Shown one piece after another: positions 17,336-25,704 of a stretch of 42,267 bases of DNA. Numbering within the stretch: the stretch's first letter is position 1; every line of letters starts with the position of its first letter. The notes beneath the pieces are model-generated. The model was given only the letters and a program-made list of their open reading frames with translations. It was not told where the DNA came from and did no database searches. This DNA comes from JAVWIF01 sp036639635 (GTDB lineage Bacteria; Bacillota_I; Bacilli_A; Erysipelotrichales; Erysipelotrichaceae): contig JAVWIF010000011.1 of NCBI GenBank assembly GCA_036639635.1, forward strand, positions 1 to 42,267. The letters run 5' to 3'. The position numbers and the translations under genes are program-made.

Positions 17336-17353
17336 TGTTATGAACATCGTTCA
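17336..17353 (+). promoter_or_regulatory. Operator-like palindrome before the membrane-protein operon
   Basis: TGAACATCGTTCA (17341-17353) matches the TGAAC-N3-GTTCA pattern at the tetR promoter. A -10-like TGTTAT (17336-17341) ends on its first base, the same geometry as TATAAT at tetR. A matching -35 is poor. The shared pattern suggests joint control by the adjacent TetR protein. Confidence 0.65.
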
Positions 17354-17367
17354 TTTAGGAGAAATTT

Positions 17368-18027
17368 ATGCAAGCAATTATGGAAACACTCTTTGATATT
17401 GTCTATTTAACAACTGTCATAAGCCTTGGTATCATCATGATTAAAAATGGTAAACAAAAACAATATGTTTTATTTGGTATTATGGCAGTTGTACTAGGAT
17501 GTGGCGATGCCTTTCACTTAGTCCCAAGAGCTTTGGCACTCTGTACCACTGGATTAGATAGTTATGTCGTTGCTTTAGGTATTGGAAAACTAATTACGTC
17601 TATCACAATGACCATCTTTTATGTTCTCTTGTATTATGTTTGGCGTGCACGCTATAAAGTACAAGGAAAAAATGCATATACCCTCATAATCTATGTATTA
17701 GCACTCATACGCATCGCCTTATGTCTGTTCCCTCAAAATGCATGGACGAGTAGTATGCCTCCTTTATCTTGGGGTATTTATCGTAATATTCCATTTGCTC
17801 TATTGGGCATCTTCATCATCATCCTCTTTTATAAAAGTGCAAAAGAAAATCATGATAGTGCATTTCGTTGGCTTTGGTTAACAATTGTCCTTAGCTTTGC
17901 TTTCTATATTCCTGTAGTTTTATATGCAGATACAATACCGGCGGTAGGTGCGCTTATGATACCCAAAACTTGTGCTTATGTATGGAGTGTTTATATTGGC
18001 TATAGTGCCATGAAAGGAAAAAAATAA
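17368..18027 (+). CDS. Multi-pass membrane protein of unknown function
   Basis: 219 residues with about seven hydrophobic segments and short polar loops. I do not recognise a named family. Visible features are a conserved-looking CGDAFHLVPR stretch (about residues 50-59) with Asp and His in or near the membrane, and a Trp/Arg-rich loop (YYVWRARYK). The ATG follows TAGGAGAAATTT. It is the first gene of a three-gene unit behind a TetR-type operator; the next gene begins 1 nt after its stop. A transporter or stress-related membrane role is possible but unproven. Confidence 0.75.
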   Translation: MQAIMETLFDIVYLTTVISLGIIMIKNGKQKQYVLFGIMAVVLGCGDAFHLVPRALALCTTGLDSYVVALGIGKLITSITMTIFYVLLYYVWRARYKVQGKNAYTLIIYVLALIRIALCLFPQNAWTSSMPPLSWGIYRNIPFALLGIFIIILFYKSAKENHDSAFRWLWLTIVLSFAFYIPVVLYADTIPAVGALMIPKTCAYVWSVYIGYSAMKGKK

Positions 18028-18028
18028 A

Positions 18029-18451
18029 ATGAAAAAATATTTAAATATTGCTTTAGGTTATGCAATCGCGGCTATGATAGGAGGTGTCTTCTATCGTGAA
18101 TTCACAAAATTTAATGCCTTTAGTGGCGTGAGTGCTTTAGGTAAAGTACATACCCATTTATTTTTATTAGGGATGGTTATGTTTTTGATCATTGCATTAT
18201 TTGCGACACATTTTACATTAGAAAACGAAAAAAAGTTCCGTATCTTTATGGTTTTATACAATATTGGAGTTCCATTAATGAGTATTATGTTAGTTGTGCG
18301 AGGGATTTGTCAAGTCCTTATGATTGAGTTAACAACAGGAGCCAATGCAGCTATTTCAGGTATTTCTGGTATTGCCCATATTCTTGTTGGTATTGCTATT
18401 GTATTGTTCATCTTATCCTTAAAAAAGCTAGCACAAGATCAAGATGCTTAA
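18029..18451 (+). CDS. DUF2871 family membrane protein
   Basis: 140 residues with four hydrophobic helices. The pattern AAMIGGVFYREFTKFNAF, then LGKVHTHLFLLGM, is typical of DUF2871: a YREFTKF motif and a membrane HTH motif. The function of the family is not established. The gene starts 1 nt after the previous stop and overlaps the next gene by 8 nt, so all three membrane genes should be one transcript. Confidence 0.85.
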   Translation: MKKYLNIALGYAIAAMIGGVFYREFTKFNAFSGVSALGKVHTHLFLLGMVMFLIIALFATHFTLENEKKFRIFMVLYNIGVPLMSIMLVVRGICQVLMIELTTGANAAISGISGIAHILVGIAIVLFILSLKKLAQDQDA

Positions 18452-18890
18452 GTCTTCTTTATGGCAGGTAAATAAGCATGTATTATTAGGAATAGCAGGA
18501 AGTGTTTGGTTAATTGCCGGCTTAAATGTTGGACGTTTAGGTTTGTTAGATTATAAAAAATTACCAACTATAAGCTTCTACCATATCATATGTTCACTTA
18601 TTATATTTGTTTTGTTTGGTACCATGTTTTATAAAATGACACAAAAACATGGAAAACGAATTATGTTATATGAAGAAATTCAACGTCCAATTTGGAACTT
18701 CTTTGATACTAAATCATATATCATCATGATTACGATGATGAGTGGAGGAATAAGTTTACGTGCGTGTGGTCTTGTATCACCTGAGTTTGTAGCAGTATTC
18801 TATACAGGACTAGGGTGTGCTTTAGGGCTAGCTGGAATTGTATTTTGGCAACTCTTCTTTCATCATTCACCAAGTAAAAAGTCCTCGTGA
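18444..18890 (+). CDS. Small four-helix membrane protein
   Basis: 148 residues with four hydrophobic segments (about 12-30, 45-65, 90-110, 115-138). No recognised family. Notable residues are the SFYHIICS helix and a MSGGISLRACG stretch. Its ATG lies within the end of the DUF2871 gene, in another frame, and its stop codon falls inside the loop of the terminator at 18876-18903. As third gene of the TetR-linked operon it probably works with the two membrane proteins before it. Confidence 0.75.
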   Translation: MLKSSLWQVNKHVLLGIAGSVWLIAGLNVGRLGLLDYKKLPTISFYHIICSLIIFVLFGTMFYKMTQKHGKRIMLYEEIQRPIWNFFDTKSYIIMITMMSGGISLRACGLVSPEFVAVFYTGLGCALGLAGIVFWQLFFHHSPSKKSS

Positions 18891-18903
18891 AAGAGGACTT
18901 TTT
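18876..18903. terminator. Bidirectional terminator between convergent genes
   Basis: AAAAAGTCCTC, 6-nt loop, GAGGACTTTTT: a perfect 11-bp stem with A and T runs on its two sides. It can end both the plus-strand membrane-protein operon and the minus-strand DUF11 gene. Confidence 0.9.
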
Positions 18904-18906
18904 CAT

Positions 18907-21288
18907 TTAACAGATAAGATCACCATTGATTTGACAATCAACGATGTTTAATTTTTGTTTAAGAATAGACTCTAAACTACTAATAGAATCGATCATTTCT
19001 TGTACACTCTTATTGATACATAATAGTTCTTGTTGTGTGATATCGCCTAATGCTAAGGCTTTTTGAACTTTGGCTCCTTCAGCGTCAGCAATGGCAGCTA
19101 ATGCTGCCTGTTCTAAAGCAACAGATGCGATTAAATCATTAATTTGTTGTTGATAATTGTTTCTAAAGATAAGTGTACTTGTAGTATTACTTGTTGAAGT
19201 TCCACTTTCTCCATTAGGATTGATTGAACTAAGCGTATACGTATAGGCTACTTCAGCTACGTTCTCTATTGGATTAGGAGAAGGCATACTTACGATCGTT
19301 ACTTTAAAGCTAATAGTAACACTTGCTCCTGGTAATAAAGCATTTGTTAACGTAATACCTGTAGCAGGTGTTCCGCTATAAGGCGCACTAACATTTAATG
19401 ACCCAGGAATATATGAGGTTCCATTTGGTAATACATCACTTATCAATACATTGTTTAATGGCGTATTTCCATCATTTTTAACAACGATATTATACGTGAT
19501 GATATCTCCAACATAAGAGATTTTTTTATCCGCTTGTTTACTAGTGGAAGCACTAGCTTTTACAATGTTAGTAGTAACTGTATTACTGATTCCTGAATTA
19601 CTTGTTCCATTAGGATGTGCAGGATCTACGGTGTATGCATAATCCACAGATGCATTGTTAGGAATTGGATTCATTGGTGGTAAACTACTACCAACTTTTA
19701 CTTGGAACGTAAGCGTTGCAGTTGTGTTTGGTGGTATAGGTGCAGTTAATGTAATACTTGCAGGAGTCGTCGCGCTAAAAGGAATCGTTGAAGTAATACT
19801 ACCTGCAACAAAGCTCGTTCCTAAAGGTACTACATCCTTCACTACCACATTATTAGCAGGTACATTCCCTGTATTCTTTAATGTGATTGTATACGTTAGG
19901 ATATCACCAGGTTTCGCATTTGTAGGTGTTACTGATTTCATAAAGTTTCCATTTGTTGTTAAATCAGCGTTATTAATCTTTGTAGATACAACGTTCGTGT
20001 TTCCACTAGTTCCACCAGGAATACTAATAGAAGCAGAGTTATTTACTTGTGCTACTTGCATATGGGCGTTAACTTGTACTTGCCAAGAAATCGTTACAGA
20101 ACTATTGGGATTAATTGTAGTAATAGTTAGCCCTGTAGCAGGACTTGTACCACTATAAGGTGCACTTACTAGTAAGTTACCAATATAGGTAGTTCCTGCA
20201 GGTGTAGGGTCGCTCATTAACACATTATTTAATGCAACATCATTTGGATTATCAATGGTTACTGTATACGTTAAAATATCTCCTTTATCGGCATACTCTT
20301 TATCCACTGTTTTGGTAAACTTTTCAGGTGCAGCATTACTAATCGTATATATAATGTTATCTCCTAATTGTGGTGTTACATTAATTGGCAAAGTCCCTAA
20401 TGGAGGGGTTGTTCCAGATGGTGTTAAGTTAAGAGCGGCAGGTACTACACTATAAGCACTTAAAGGACTACTAGAACCTCCTGCCATTGCTTCATTAATT
20501 GTATACGTATTACCAGGAATTGCATAAATAGTAGCTACTTGGCTTTGTACACCAGTGGCACTTCCTGTAGTTGTCACTTGATGATTAGGTGTTCCCGCAA
20601 TATCCATAATGAATTGATCACTACTGTTGATTCGCGCACCTATACGTTTCTTTAACGTAATACGTGTTGTAGAAAAACCAAAAACAACTGCTTCACGTCC
20701 ATAGATTTCAAACGTTAATTTTGTAGGAGAAGCAGATGTTAAAACATAGGCTGCTTGACTTGATTGGTTAGTACCCGTAATTGTAACAATATTGCTTCCA
20801 ACTCCTGCAAGCGTTGGTGGATTAGGGCCTAGTGTTGTTAACAGATTCCAAGGCGTTCCAGTAGTTGTCAACTTCAAGTACTCTGTATACTGTGGAAACT
20901 TATTAGTACTTTCAGCATCTGCCACTACTCCTGTATAATTTGTAACAATATTACCATTTACATCCTTGACAACAATATTACTAATTTCTAGTGTTGTGGG
21001 TCCTGAATAAGATGGTAATAATGGTGTAAACATTGCAACATTACCAACAATTCCTGTATATCCTGCAGAACCAAAATAAGAATATAACAACGGCGTTGGT
21101 GTAGCAATTAATGGAACAATGGAGGAAGGTAAACTAGTTGCGTCAAAACTCACCACAGAACCATCACTTAATGTTCCACTTAAACCTGTAACCACTTGTC
21201 CTGGTTGTAAAGTTAGTGAACCAAAATCAAACCATCCAATACCACCAGCACTAGGTCCTGATCCAGGATTTGCATAAACAAATGACAT
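18907..21288 (-). CDS. DUF11-repeat surface-type protein A
   Basis: 793 residues. The N-terminal domain (1-320) opens with YANPGSGPSAGGIGWFDFG. Three DUF11 Ig-like repeats follow (about 325-445, 450-570, 580-700), each with GD(I)(L/I)TYT/N...NVL(M/I)SD...P.GT.Y. A helical domain of 84 residues ends the protein (710-793), with two Cys near the C-terminus. There is no signal peptide, transmembrane anchor or LPxTG motif, unusual for a DUF11 surface protein. The C-terminal domain matches the 92-aa protein encoded 14 nt upstream. Ribosome binding site AAGGAGGAATGAAAT precedes the ATG. A paralogue lies at 23177-25549. The leaderless form and the sporulation-like promoter point to a coat or exosporium role by analogy; this is inference. 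Confidence 0.82.
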   Translation of the reverse strand: MSFVYANPGSGPSAGGIGWFDFGSLTLQPGQVVTGLSGTLSDGSVVSFDATSLPSSIVPLIATPTPLLYSYFGSAGYTGIVGNVAMFTPLLPSYSGPTTLEISNIVVKDVNGNIVTNYTGVVADAESTNKFPQYTEYLKLTTTGTPWNLLTTLGPNPPTLAGVGSNIVTITGTNQSSQAAYVLTSASPTKLTFEIYGREAVVFGFSTTRITLKKRIGARINSSDQFIMDIAGTPNHQVTTTGSATGVQSQVATIYAIPGNTYTINEAMAGGSSSPLSAYSVVPAALNLTPSGTTPPLGTLPINVTPQLGDNIIYTISNAAPEKFTKTVDKEYADKGDILTYTVTIDNPNDVALNNVLMSDPTPAGTTYIGNLLVSAPYSGTSPATGLTITTINPNSSVTISWQVQVNAHMQVAQVNNSASISIPGGTSGNTNVVSTKINNADLTTNGNFMKSVTPTNAKPGDILTYTITLKNTGNVPANNVVVKDVVPLGTSFVAGSITSTIPFSATTPASITLTAPIPPNTTATLTFQVKVGSSLPPMNPIPNNASVDYAYTVDPAHPNGTSNSGISNTVTTNIVKASASTSKQADKKISYVGDIITYNIVVKNDGNTPLNNVLISDVLPNGTSYIPGSLNVSAPYSGTPATGITLTNALLPGASVTISFKVTIVSMPSPNPIENVAEVAYTYTLSSINPNGESGTSTSNTTSTLIFRNNYQQQINDLIASVALEQAALAAIADAEGAKVQKALALGDITQQELLCINKSVQEMIDSISSLESILKQKLNIVDCQINGDLIC

Positions 21289-21302
21289 ATTTCATTCCTC
21301 CT

Positions 21303-21581
21303 TTAGTTTGTTTGACAAATTGTTTTTTCAAACATATTCAATTTATTCTTTAAATTCATTTCTAATCCAATCACATTGTCAACTGTTGCTTTTACGGATT
21401 TATTTGCAGCAATTAAATCTGCAGCACTCACATTTGGCATGTTAATAATGGCATTTAACTTCTCTCCTTCAGCATTTAAAATATGAGAAATCCCTGACTC
21501 TTCCATAGCTATAGATTCTAAAATATTGCCTACTGACTCTCCTCTTGTAATACTTCCAGGTTTTATAACTGGCATACTCAT
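21303..21581 (-). CDS. Small helical protein matching the DUF11 C-terminal domain
   Basis: 92 residues, soluble, mostly helical. ILESIAMEESGISHILNAEGEKL, NKSV and LKNKLN align with IASVALEQAALAAIADAEGAKV, NKSV and LKQKLN of the DUF11 proteins, so it is a free-standing copy of their C-terminal domain. It also ends with a Cys-containing tail. It precedes DUF11 protein A by 14 nt in the same operon, under the shared promoter-like block at 21627-21659. It may be an assembly partner or adaptor of the large protein. Similar small proteins occur in spore-forming Firmicutes next to surface proteins, as far as I recall; the function is not known. Confidence 0.78.
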   Translation of the reverse strand: MSMPVIKPGSITRGESVGNILESIAMEESGISHILNAEGEKLNAIINMPNVSAADLIAANKSVKATVDNVIGLEMNLKNKLNMFEKTICQTN

Positions 21582-21602
21582 AAGATAATTCCTCCTTTAT
21601 CT

Positions 21603-21622
21603 GAATAAAGTATTCTTTATTC
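21603..21622 (-). promoter_or_regulatory. 5' hairpin/operator of DUF11 unit A
   Basis: GAATAAAG, 4-nt loop, CTTTATTC: a perfect 8-bp inverted repeat four bases downstream of the -10-like CATAAGATA on the minus strand. The same arms, with a 6-nt loop, occur at the same place before DUF11 gene B. It covers the expected transcription start, so it is an operator or a 5'-end stabilising hairpin. Confidence 0.7.
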
Positions 21623-21626
21623 CTTC

Positions 21627-21659
21627 TATCTTATGAACTATCTTCTTATTGGAATAGGG
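21627..21659 (-). promoter_or_regulatory. Putative mother-cell (SigE/SigK-like) promoter A
   Basis: On the minus strand CCCTATTC, 16 nt, CATAAGATA. The -10-like part fits CATAnnnTA of SigK and partly CATACAnT of SigE. Blocks, spacing and the following hairpin are identical before DUF11 gene B while the 16-nt spacer differs, which supports function. The sigma assignment is inference. Confidence 0.55.
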
Positions 21660-21686
21660 GAAAACTGTGGATACTACAAAAAATTT

Positions 21687-21716
21687 TTGACGAAATCGAA
21701 ATTGACAGAATATAAT
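21687..21716 (+). promoter_or_regulatory. Sigma-A promoter of the CNNM/CBS gene
   Basis: TTGACG (21687-21692), 18-bp spacer, TATAAT (21711-21716). Divergent from the DUF11 unit A promoter. Confidence 0.75.
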
Positions 21717-21816
21717 TTATATGTTATTGTAAAAAAAAGATTTTGAAAGGATGTTTCATTGAAAATTATATAACCATAATAAATCAATTGTTTACATATT
21801 ACAGGAGGAAACAATA

Positions 21817-23139
21817 TTGGAAGACCCCATATATATTCAAATATTTGTACAAATAGTATTAATAACTTGTAATGCCATTTTTGCTTGTGCAGAAATTGCT
21901 GTTATTTCAATGAATGACAATAAATTAGCCCAGATGGTTCAACAAGGTGATAAACGTGCCATTCGGCTTGCACGCTTAACGAGTCAGCCAGCTCGTTTTT
22001 TAGCAACCATTCAAGTTGCTATTACGCTATCTGGGTTTTTTGGAAGTGCGTTTGCTGCCGATAGTTTTTCAGATGGATTAGTAAGTTGGATGCTGAACTT
22101 TAATTTACCGATTAGTGCCTCTACTTTAGACACCATTGCCGTAATTTTCATTACACTAGTTCTGTCTTATTTTACTTTAGTCTTTGGAGAACTTGTTCCT
22201 AAAAGAATTGCTATGAAAAAAGCGGAATCTTTAGCACTTGGCATGTCTACTCTCATTACGTTCATATCTCAATTATTTTCTCCCCTAGTGTGTGCCCTAA
22301 CAGTTTCAACAAACGGTATCCTTCGCCTTTGTGGTATTGATCCTAATGCTGAAGAAGATGAAGTAAGTGAAGAAGAGATAAGAATGATGGTTGATATTGG
22401 GAATCAAAAAGGAGTTATTGACTTTACTGAACGTGAGATGATTCAAAAAGTATTTGAATTTGATGATTTGAATGTTGGAGATTTTGCCATCCATCGAATG
22501 GATGTTTCGATTCTATGGATGGATGAAAGTGAAGAAGAATGGGAAAAAACAATACACGAAAGTCGCCATACCTTATATCCTGTATGTAATGATAGTGTGG
22601 ATGATATTGTTGGTATTTTAAACATTAAAGATTATTTCAGACTAAAGAATAAAAATCGCCAATTTGTCATCGATAGTGCGCTTAAACCTGCTCACTTTGT
22701 ACCAGAACATATACATGCGGATATTTTATTTAAACAGATGCAAAAGTCACACAACCACTTTGCCATCGTTCTTGATGAGTATGGTGGAATGACAGGCATT
22801 ATTACCATGAATGATTTGCTGGAACAGTTAGTTGGTGAATTAGATGATATGCAAGAAGATAATCATTGCCTTGAATTTGAGCAAATGAATTCTGAAACGT
22901 GGAAAGTTCGTGGCAATATTGCATTAAGTAATGTAGCTGAAAAATTAAACGTTGTACTTCCTGTTGATAAATTTGATACATTTGGTGGATTTGTATTCAA
23001 TTGTTATGGTTATATTCCTAATGATGGTACCCAATTTACAATTGATGCCTATTCACTTCACATTCAAGTTACACGCATTAAGAATCATTGCATTGAAGAA
23101 GCCCTTATATGTTCTTCTCCTACAAACAACGAACAATAG
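21817..23139 (+). CDS. CNNM/CBS/CorC-type transporter (hemolysin family)
   Basis: 440 residues. The N-terminal CNNM (DUF21) membrane domain (about 1-190) has four hydrophobic segments and GELVPKRIAMKKAE. A CBS-pair region follows (about 205-330), with EYGGMTGIITMNDLLEQLVGEL, then a small CorC_HlyC domain to the end. Family knowledge: CNNM/CorC-type proteins of this layout export or help export magnesium or cobalt; the old 'hemolysin' name is not a demonstrated function. It starts with TTG at 21817, seven bases after AGGAGGA. It has its own promoter and lies between two DUF11 genes on the other strand. Confidence 0.9.
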   Translation: MEDPIYIQIFVQIVLITCNAIFACAEIAVISMNDNKLAQMVQQGDKRAIRLARLTSQPARFLATIQVAITLSGFFGSAFAADSFSDGLVSWMLNFNLPISASTLDTIAVIFITLVLSYFTLVFGELVPKRIAMKKAESLALGMSTLITFISQLFSPLVCALTVSTNGILRLCGIDPNAEEDEVSEEEIRMMVDIGNQKGVIDFTEREMIQKVFEFDDLNVGDFAIHRMDVSILWMDESEEEWEKTIHESRHTLYPVCNDSVDDIVGILNIKDYFRLKNKNRQFVIDSALKPAHFVPEHIHADILFKQMQKSHNHFAIVLDEYGGMTGIITMNDLLEQLVGELDDMQEDNHCLEFEQMNSETWKVRGNIALSNVAEKLNVVLPVDKFDTFGGFVFNCYGYIPNDGTQFTIDAYSLHIQVTRIKNHCIEEALICSSPTNNEQ

Positions 23140-23146
23140 AAGCAAA

Positions 23147-23178
23147 TAAAGGGTTCTCAATAGAGAACCTTTTTATTT
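23147..23178. terminator. Bidirectional terminator between convergent genes
   Basis: GGTTCTC-AATA-GAGAACC (23152-23169) with a flanking A-rich run on the left and TTTTT on the right. It serves the plus-strand transporter gene and the minus-strand DUF11 gene B. Confidence 0.85.
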
Positions 23179-25549
23179 AGCAAGTACTATCACCATTTAT
23201 TTGACAATCAATTTGATTCAATTTTTGTTTAAGAATAGTTTCTAAACTACTTATAGAATCTAGCATCTCTTGTACGCTCTTATTAATACATAATAATTCT
23301 TGTTGCGTGATATTACCAAGCGCTAATGCTTTTTGAACTTTGGCTCCTTCAGCATTGGCAATAGCAGCGAGTGCTGCTTGTTCTAATGCAACAGAAGCAA
23401 TTAAGTCATTGATTTGTTGTTGATAATTGTTTTTAAAGACTAACGTATTGGCAGCATTACTAGTTGATGTTCCACTTTCACCACCTGGATTTGTTGGATT
23501 TAATGTATACTTATAAGCTACATTTACAACATTTGCAATTGGGTTAGGATTTGGCATACTAATTACGTTTACTTTAAAACTAAGCGTAACACTAGAGCCT
23601 GGCATTAAAGCATTTGTTAAGGTAATACCTGTTGCAGGTGTTCCACTATAAGGTGCACTTACACTTAAAGAACCTGGTATATAGGAAGTACCATTTGGTA
23701 GGACATCACTCATAAACACATTATCTAAAGGTGTATTTCCATTGTTTTTTACGACAACGTTATAAGTTAAAACATCTCCTACATAAGAAATTGTTTTATC
23801 AACCATTTTTGTAGTTAAAACAGAAGCTTTCACCACATTGGTAGAAGTTGTGTTACTAGAACCATTTTTACTTACTCCATTAGGATTGGCAGGATCTACT
23901 GTATACGTATATTTGATATCTGCTTTGTTAGGAATTGGGTTTGGTGTAGGCACTACATTTCCAATTTTAACTTGGAAAGCAAACGTTGCGCTTGCACCTG
24001 CAGCTAAAGGTGCAGTAAAGGAAACACTAGTGGTAGGATCTCCACTAAAAGGAAGTGTTGAAATAGCAGAATTTGCTACATAGCTTGTACCAGCTGGAAT
24101 AACATCAGTTAAAACAATATTATTTGCTGCAACATTTCCTGTATTTTTTATACTAATAGTATACGTAATCACATCACCTGGTTTAGCATTTAATAAGCTT
24201 GCACTCTTAATAAAGTTACCATTTGATGTCAAATCAGCATTATTGATTTTAGTCGTGACAACATTGGTATTGCCAGAGCTTCCATCCGGAATACTAATAG
24301 AGGCTACATTATTTACATTACTTAATTGGACATTTGTATCTACTTGTACTTGCCAGGAAATTGTTACTGAGCCATATGGATCAATAGAAGTTATCGTAAT
24401 CCCCGATGCAAGAGAACTACCCGTATAAGGAGCACTCACAATTAAATTACCAATATAAGTAGTGCCAGTTGGTGTGGCATCACTCACAAAGACATTAGCT
24501 ATCGCAAAATCGTTTGGATTATGAATCGTAATTGTATACGTTAAAACATCACCTTTATCAGCGTATTGTTTATCTACTTTCTTTGTAAAACTTTGTGGTG
24601 CAGCATTTGTAATTGTATATAAAATATTATCTCCTAATTGTGGCGTTACACTGATTGGAAGTGCACTTAATGGTGGAGTGAGAGCGCCTGGCGTTAAATT
24701 AACACCAGAAACTAATACTTTATAGTTGCTTAGCGTACTAACAGAGCCTGCTGCCATTGTCTCATTGATTGTATACGTATTACCTGCAATTCCATATACG
24801 GTTGCTATCTCACTTTGATAGCCATTGCTAGCACCAAGCGTAGTTGCTTCATCATTTGGCGTTCCCGCAATGCTTAATTTAAATTGATCAGCACTGTTAA
24901 TACGTGATCCTATACGTTTACGTAATGTTACACGAGTTGTCGCAAAGCCTAAGGCAAAAGCTTCTAAACCACTATTTGTAATTGCAGTAAAATCCAAGGT
25001 TTTAGGAGATGAGGTAGAAAGTACATAAGAAGCTGTAAACGCTTGGTTAGTTCCAATGATATTAGCACTTTGCGTACCAAGACCTGTTAGTGTTGTCGGA
25101 TTATTACCGATTGTAGTAAATAAACTCCAAGGTCCACCATCGCTAACGAAGTTCCAAGACTCTCCAATATTTGTATTCTCTCCATCAGCAACCAAAGCAA
25201 CGTAATTCGTTACCGGATTACCATCCACATCTTTCACAACAATATTACTTACCTTTAAAATACCTGGACTTAATGAACCAATGCGATCGTTTTGTAACAA
25301 TACATTTCCTAAAATACCAGTGTATCCAACGTATCCAAAAACACCTGCAAGAGGTGATGGAAAAGCATTAAAATTCATTGCAGATGAAGCAGGTGCAGAC
25401 AAATCAAAGGTAACACTTGTTCCATCACTCAATGTTCCACTTAAGCCAGATATTGTTTGACCTGGTAGAATACTAAGATTTCCAAAATTAAACCACCCAA
25501 TACCTCCAGCACTAGGACCAGAGCCTGGGTTTGCATAAGCAAATGACAT
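23177..25549 (-). CDS. DUF11-repeat surface-type protein B
   Basis: 790 residues, paralogue of the protein at 18907-21288 over its whole length: the same YANPGSGPSAGGIGWF opening, the same N-terminal domain, three DUF11 repeats and the same 84-residue helical C-terminal domain with a CQINGDSTC tail. The middle of the N-terminal domain diverges most; the ends are nearly identical, also in DNA. No signal peptide or wall anchor. Ribosome binding site AAGGAGGAATATAGTT precedes the ATG. It has no small partner gene, but its upstream region repeats the promoter-like block and hairpin of the other unit. Likely a duplicated structural surface protein, co-expressed with A. Confidence 0.82.
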   Translation of the reverse strand: MSFAYANPGSGPSAGGIGWFNFGNLSILPGQTISGLSGTLSDGTSVTFDLSAPASSAMNFNAFPSPLAGVFGYVGYTGILGNVLLQNDRIGSLSPGILKVSNIVVKDVDGNPVTNYVALVADGENTNIGESWNFVSDGGPWSLFTTIGNNPTTLTGLGTQSANIIGTNQAFTASYVLSTSSPKTLDFTAITNSGLEAFALGFATTRVTLRKRIGSRINSADQFKLSIAGTPNDEATTLGASNGYQSEIATVYGIAGNTYTINETMAAGSVSTLSNYKVLVSGVNLTPGALTPPLSALPISVTPQLGDNILYTITNAAPQSFTKKVDKQYADKGDVLTYTITIHNPNDFAIANVFVSDATPTGTTYIGNLIVSAPYTGSSLASGITITSIDPYGSVTISWQVQVDTNVQLSNVNNVASISIPDGSSGNTNVVTTKINNADLTSNGNFIKSASLLNAKPGDVITYTISIKNTGNVAANNIVLTDVIPAGTSYVANSAISTLPFSGDPTTSVSFTAPLAAGASATFAFQVKIGNVVPTPNPIPNKADIKYTYTVDPANPNGVSKNGSSNTTSTNVVKASVLTTKMVDKTISYVGDVLTYNVVVKNNGNTPLDNVFMSDVLPNGTSYIPGSLSVSAPYSGTPATGITLTNALMPGSSVTLSFKVNVISMPNPNPIANVVNVAYKYTLNPTNPGGESGTSTSNAANTLVFKNNYQQQINDLIASVALEQAALAAIANAEGAKVQKALALGNITQQELLCINKSVQEMLDSISSLETILKQKLNQIDCQINGDSTC

Positions 25550-25568
25550 AACTATATTCCTCCTTTTC

Positions 25569-25590
25569 GAATAAAGTAGTTTCTTTATTC
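25569..25590 (-). promoter_or_regulatory. 5' hairpin/operator of DUF11 unit B
   Basis: GAATAAAG, 6-nt loop, CTTTATTC, again four bases downstream of the CATAAGATA block on the minus strand. Arms identical to those at 21603-21622; loop length and sequence differ. Confidence 0.7.
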
Positions 25591-25594
25591 TTTA

Positions 25595-25627
25595 TATCTT
25601 ATGAATCCAATTTCATTTCGAATAGGG
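25595..25627 (-). promoter_or_regulatory. Putative mother-cell (SigE/SigK-like) promoter B
   Basis: CCCTATTC, 16 nt, CATAAGATA on the minus strand: the same blocks and spacing as at 21627-21659, with a largely different spacer sequence. Confidence 0.55.
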
Positions 25628-25656
25628 ATAACATCTGATATCACAAAGGAATGTTC

Positions 25657-25684
25657 TTTACTTTTTCTCAAAATCAGATAAAAT
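25657..25684 (+). promoter_or_regulatory. Promoter of the HAD/GH13 operon
   Basis: TTTACT (25657-25662), 16-bp spacer, TAAAAT (25679-25684), about 20 bp before the HAD-gene start; a reasonable sigma-A match. Confidence 0.45.
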
Positions 25685-25704
25685 TAAACTTAGTGAGGTA
25701 AGTT

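Noticed and set aside
19655..20158. 167-codon open frame on the plus strand inside DUF11 gene A
   Set aside because: It lies opposite repeat-rich coding sequence with clear protein homology; similar antisense frames occur in gene B. No ribosome binding site or family.
18907..25549. Two long direct repeats around a single gene, suggesting a composite mobile element
   Set aside because: The repeats are coding paralogues with their own promoters and terminators; there is no transposase, terminal inverted repeat or target duplication.
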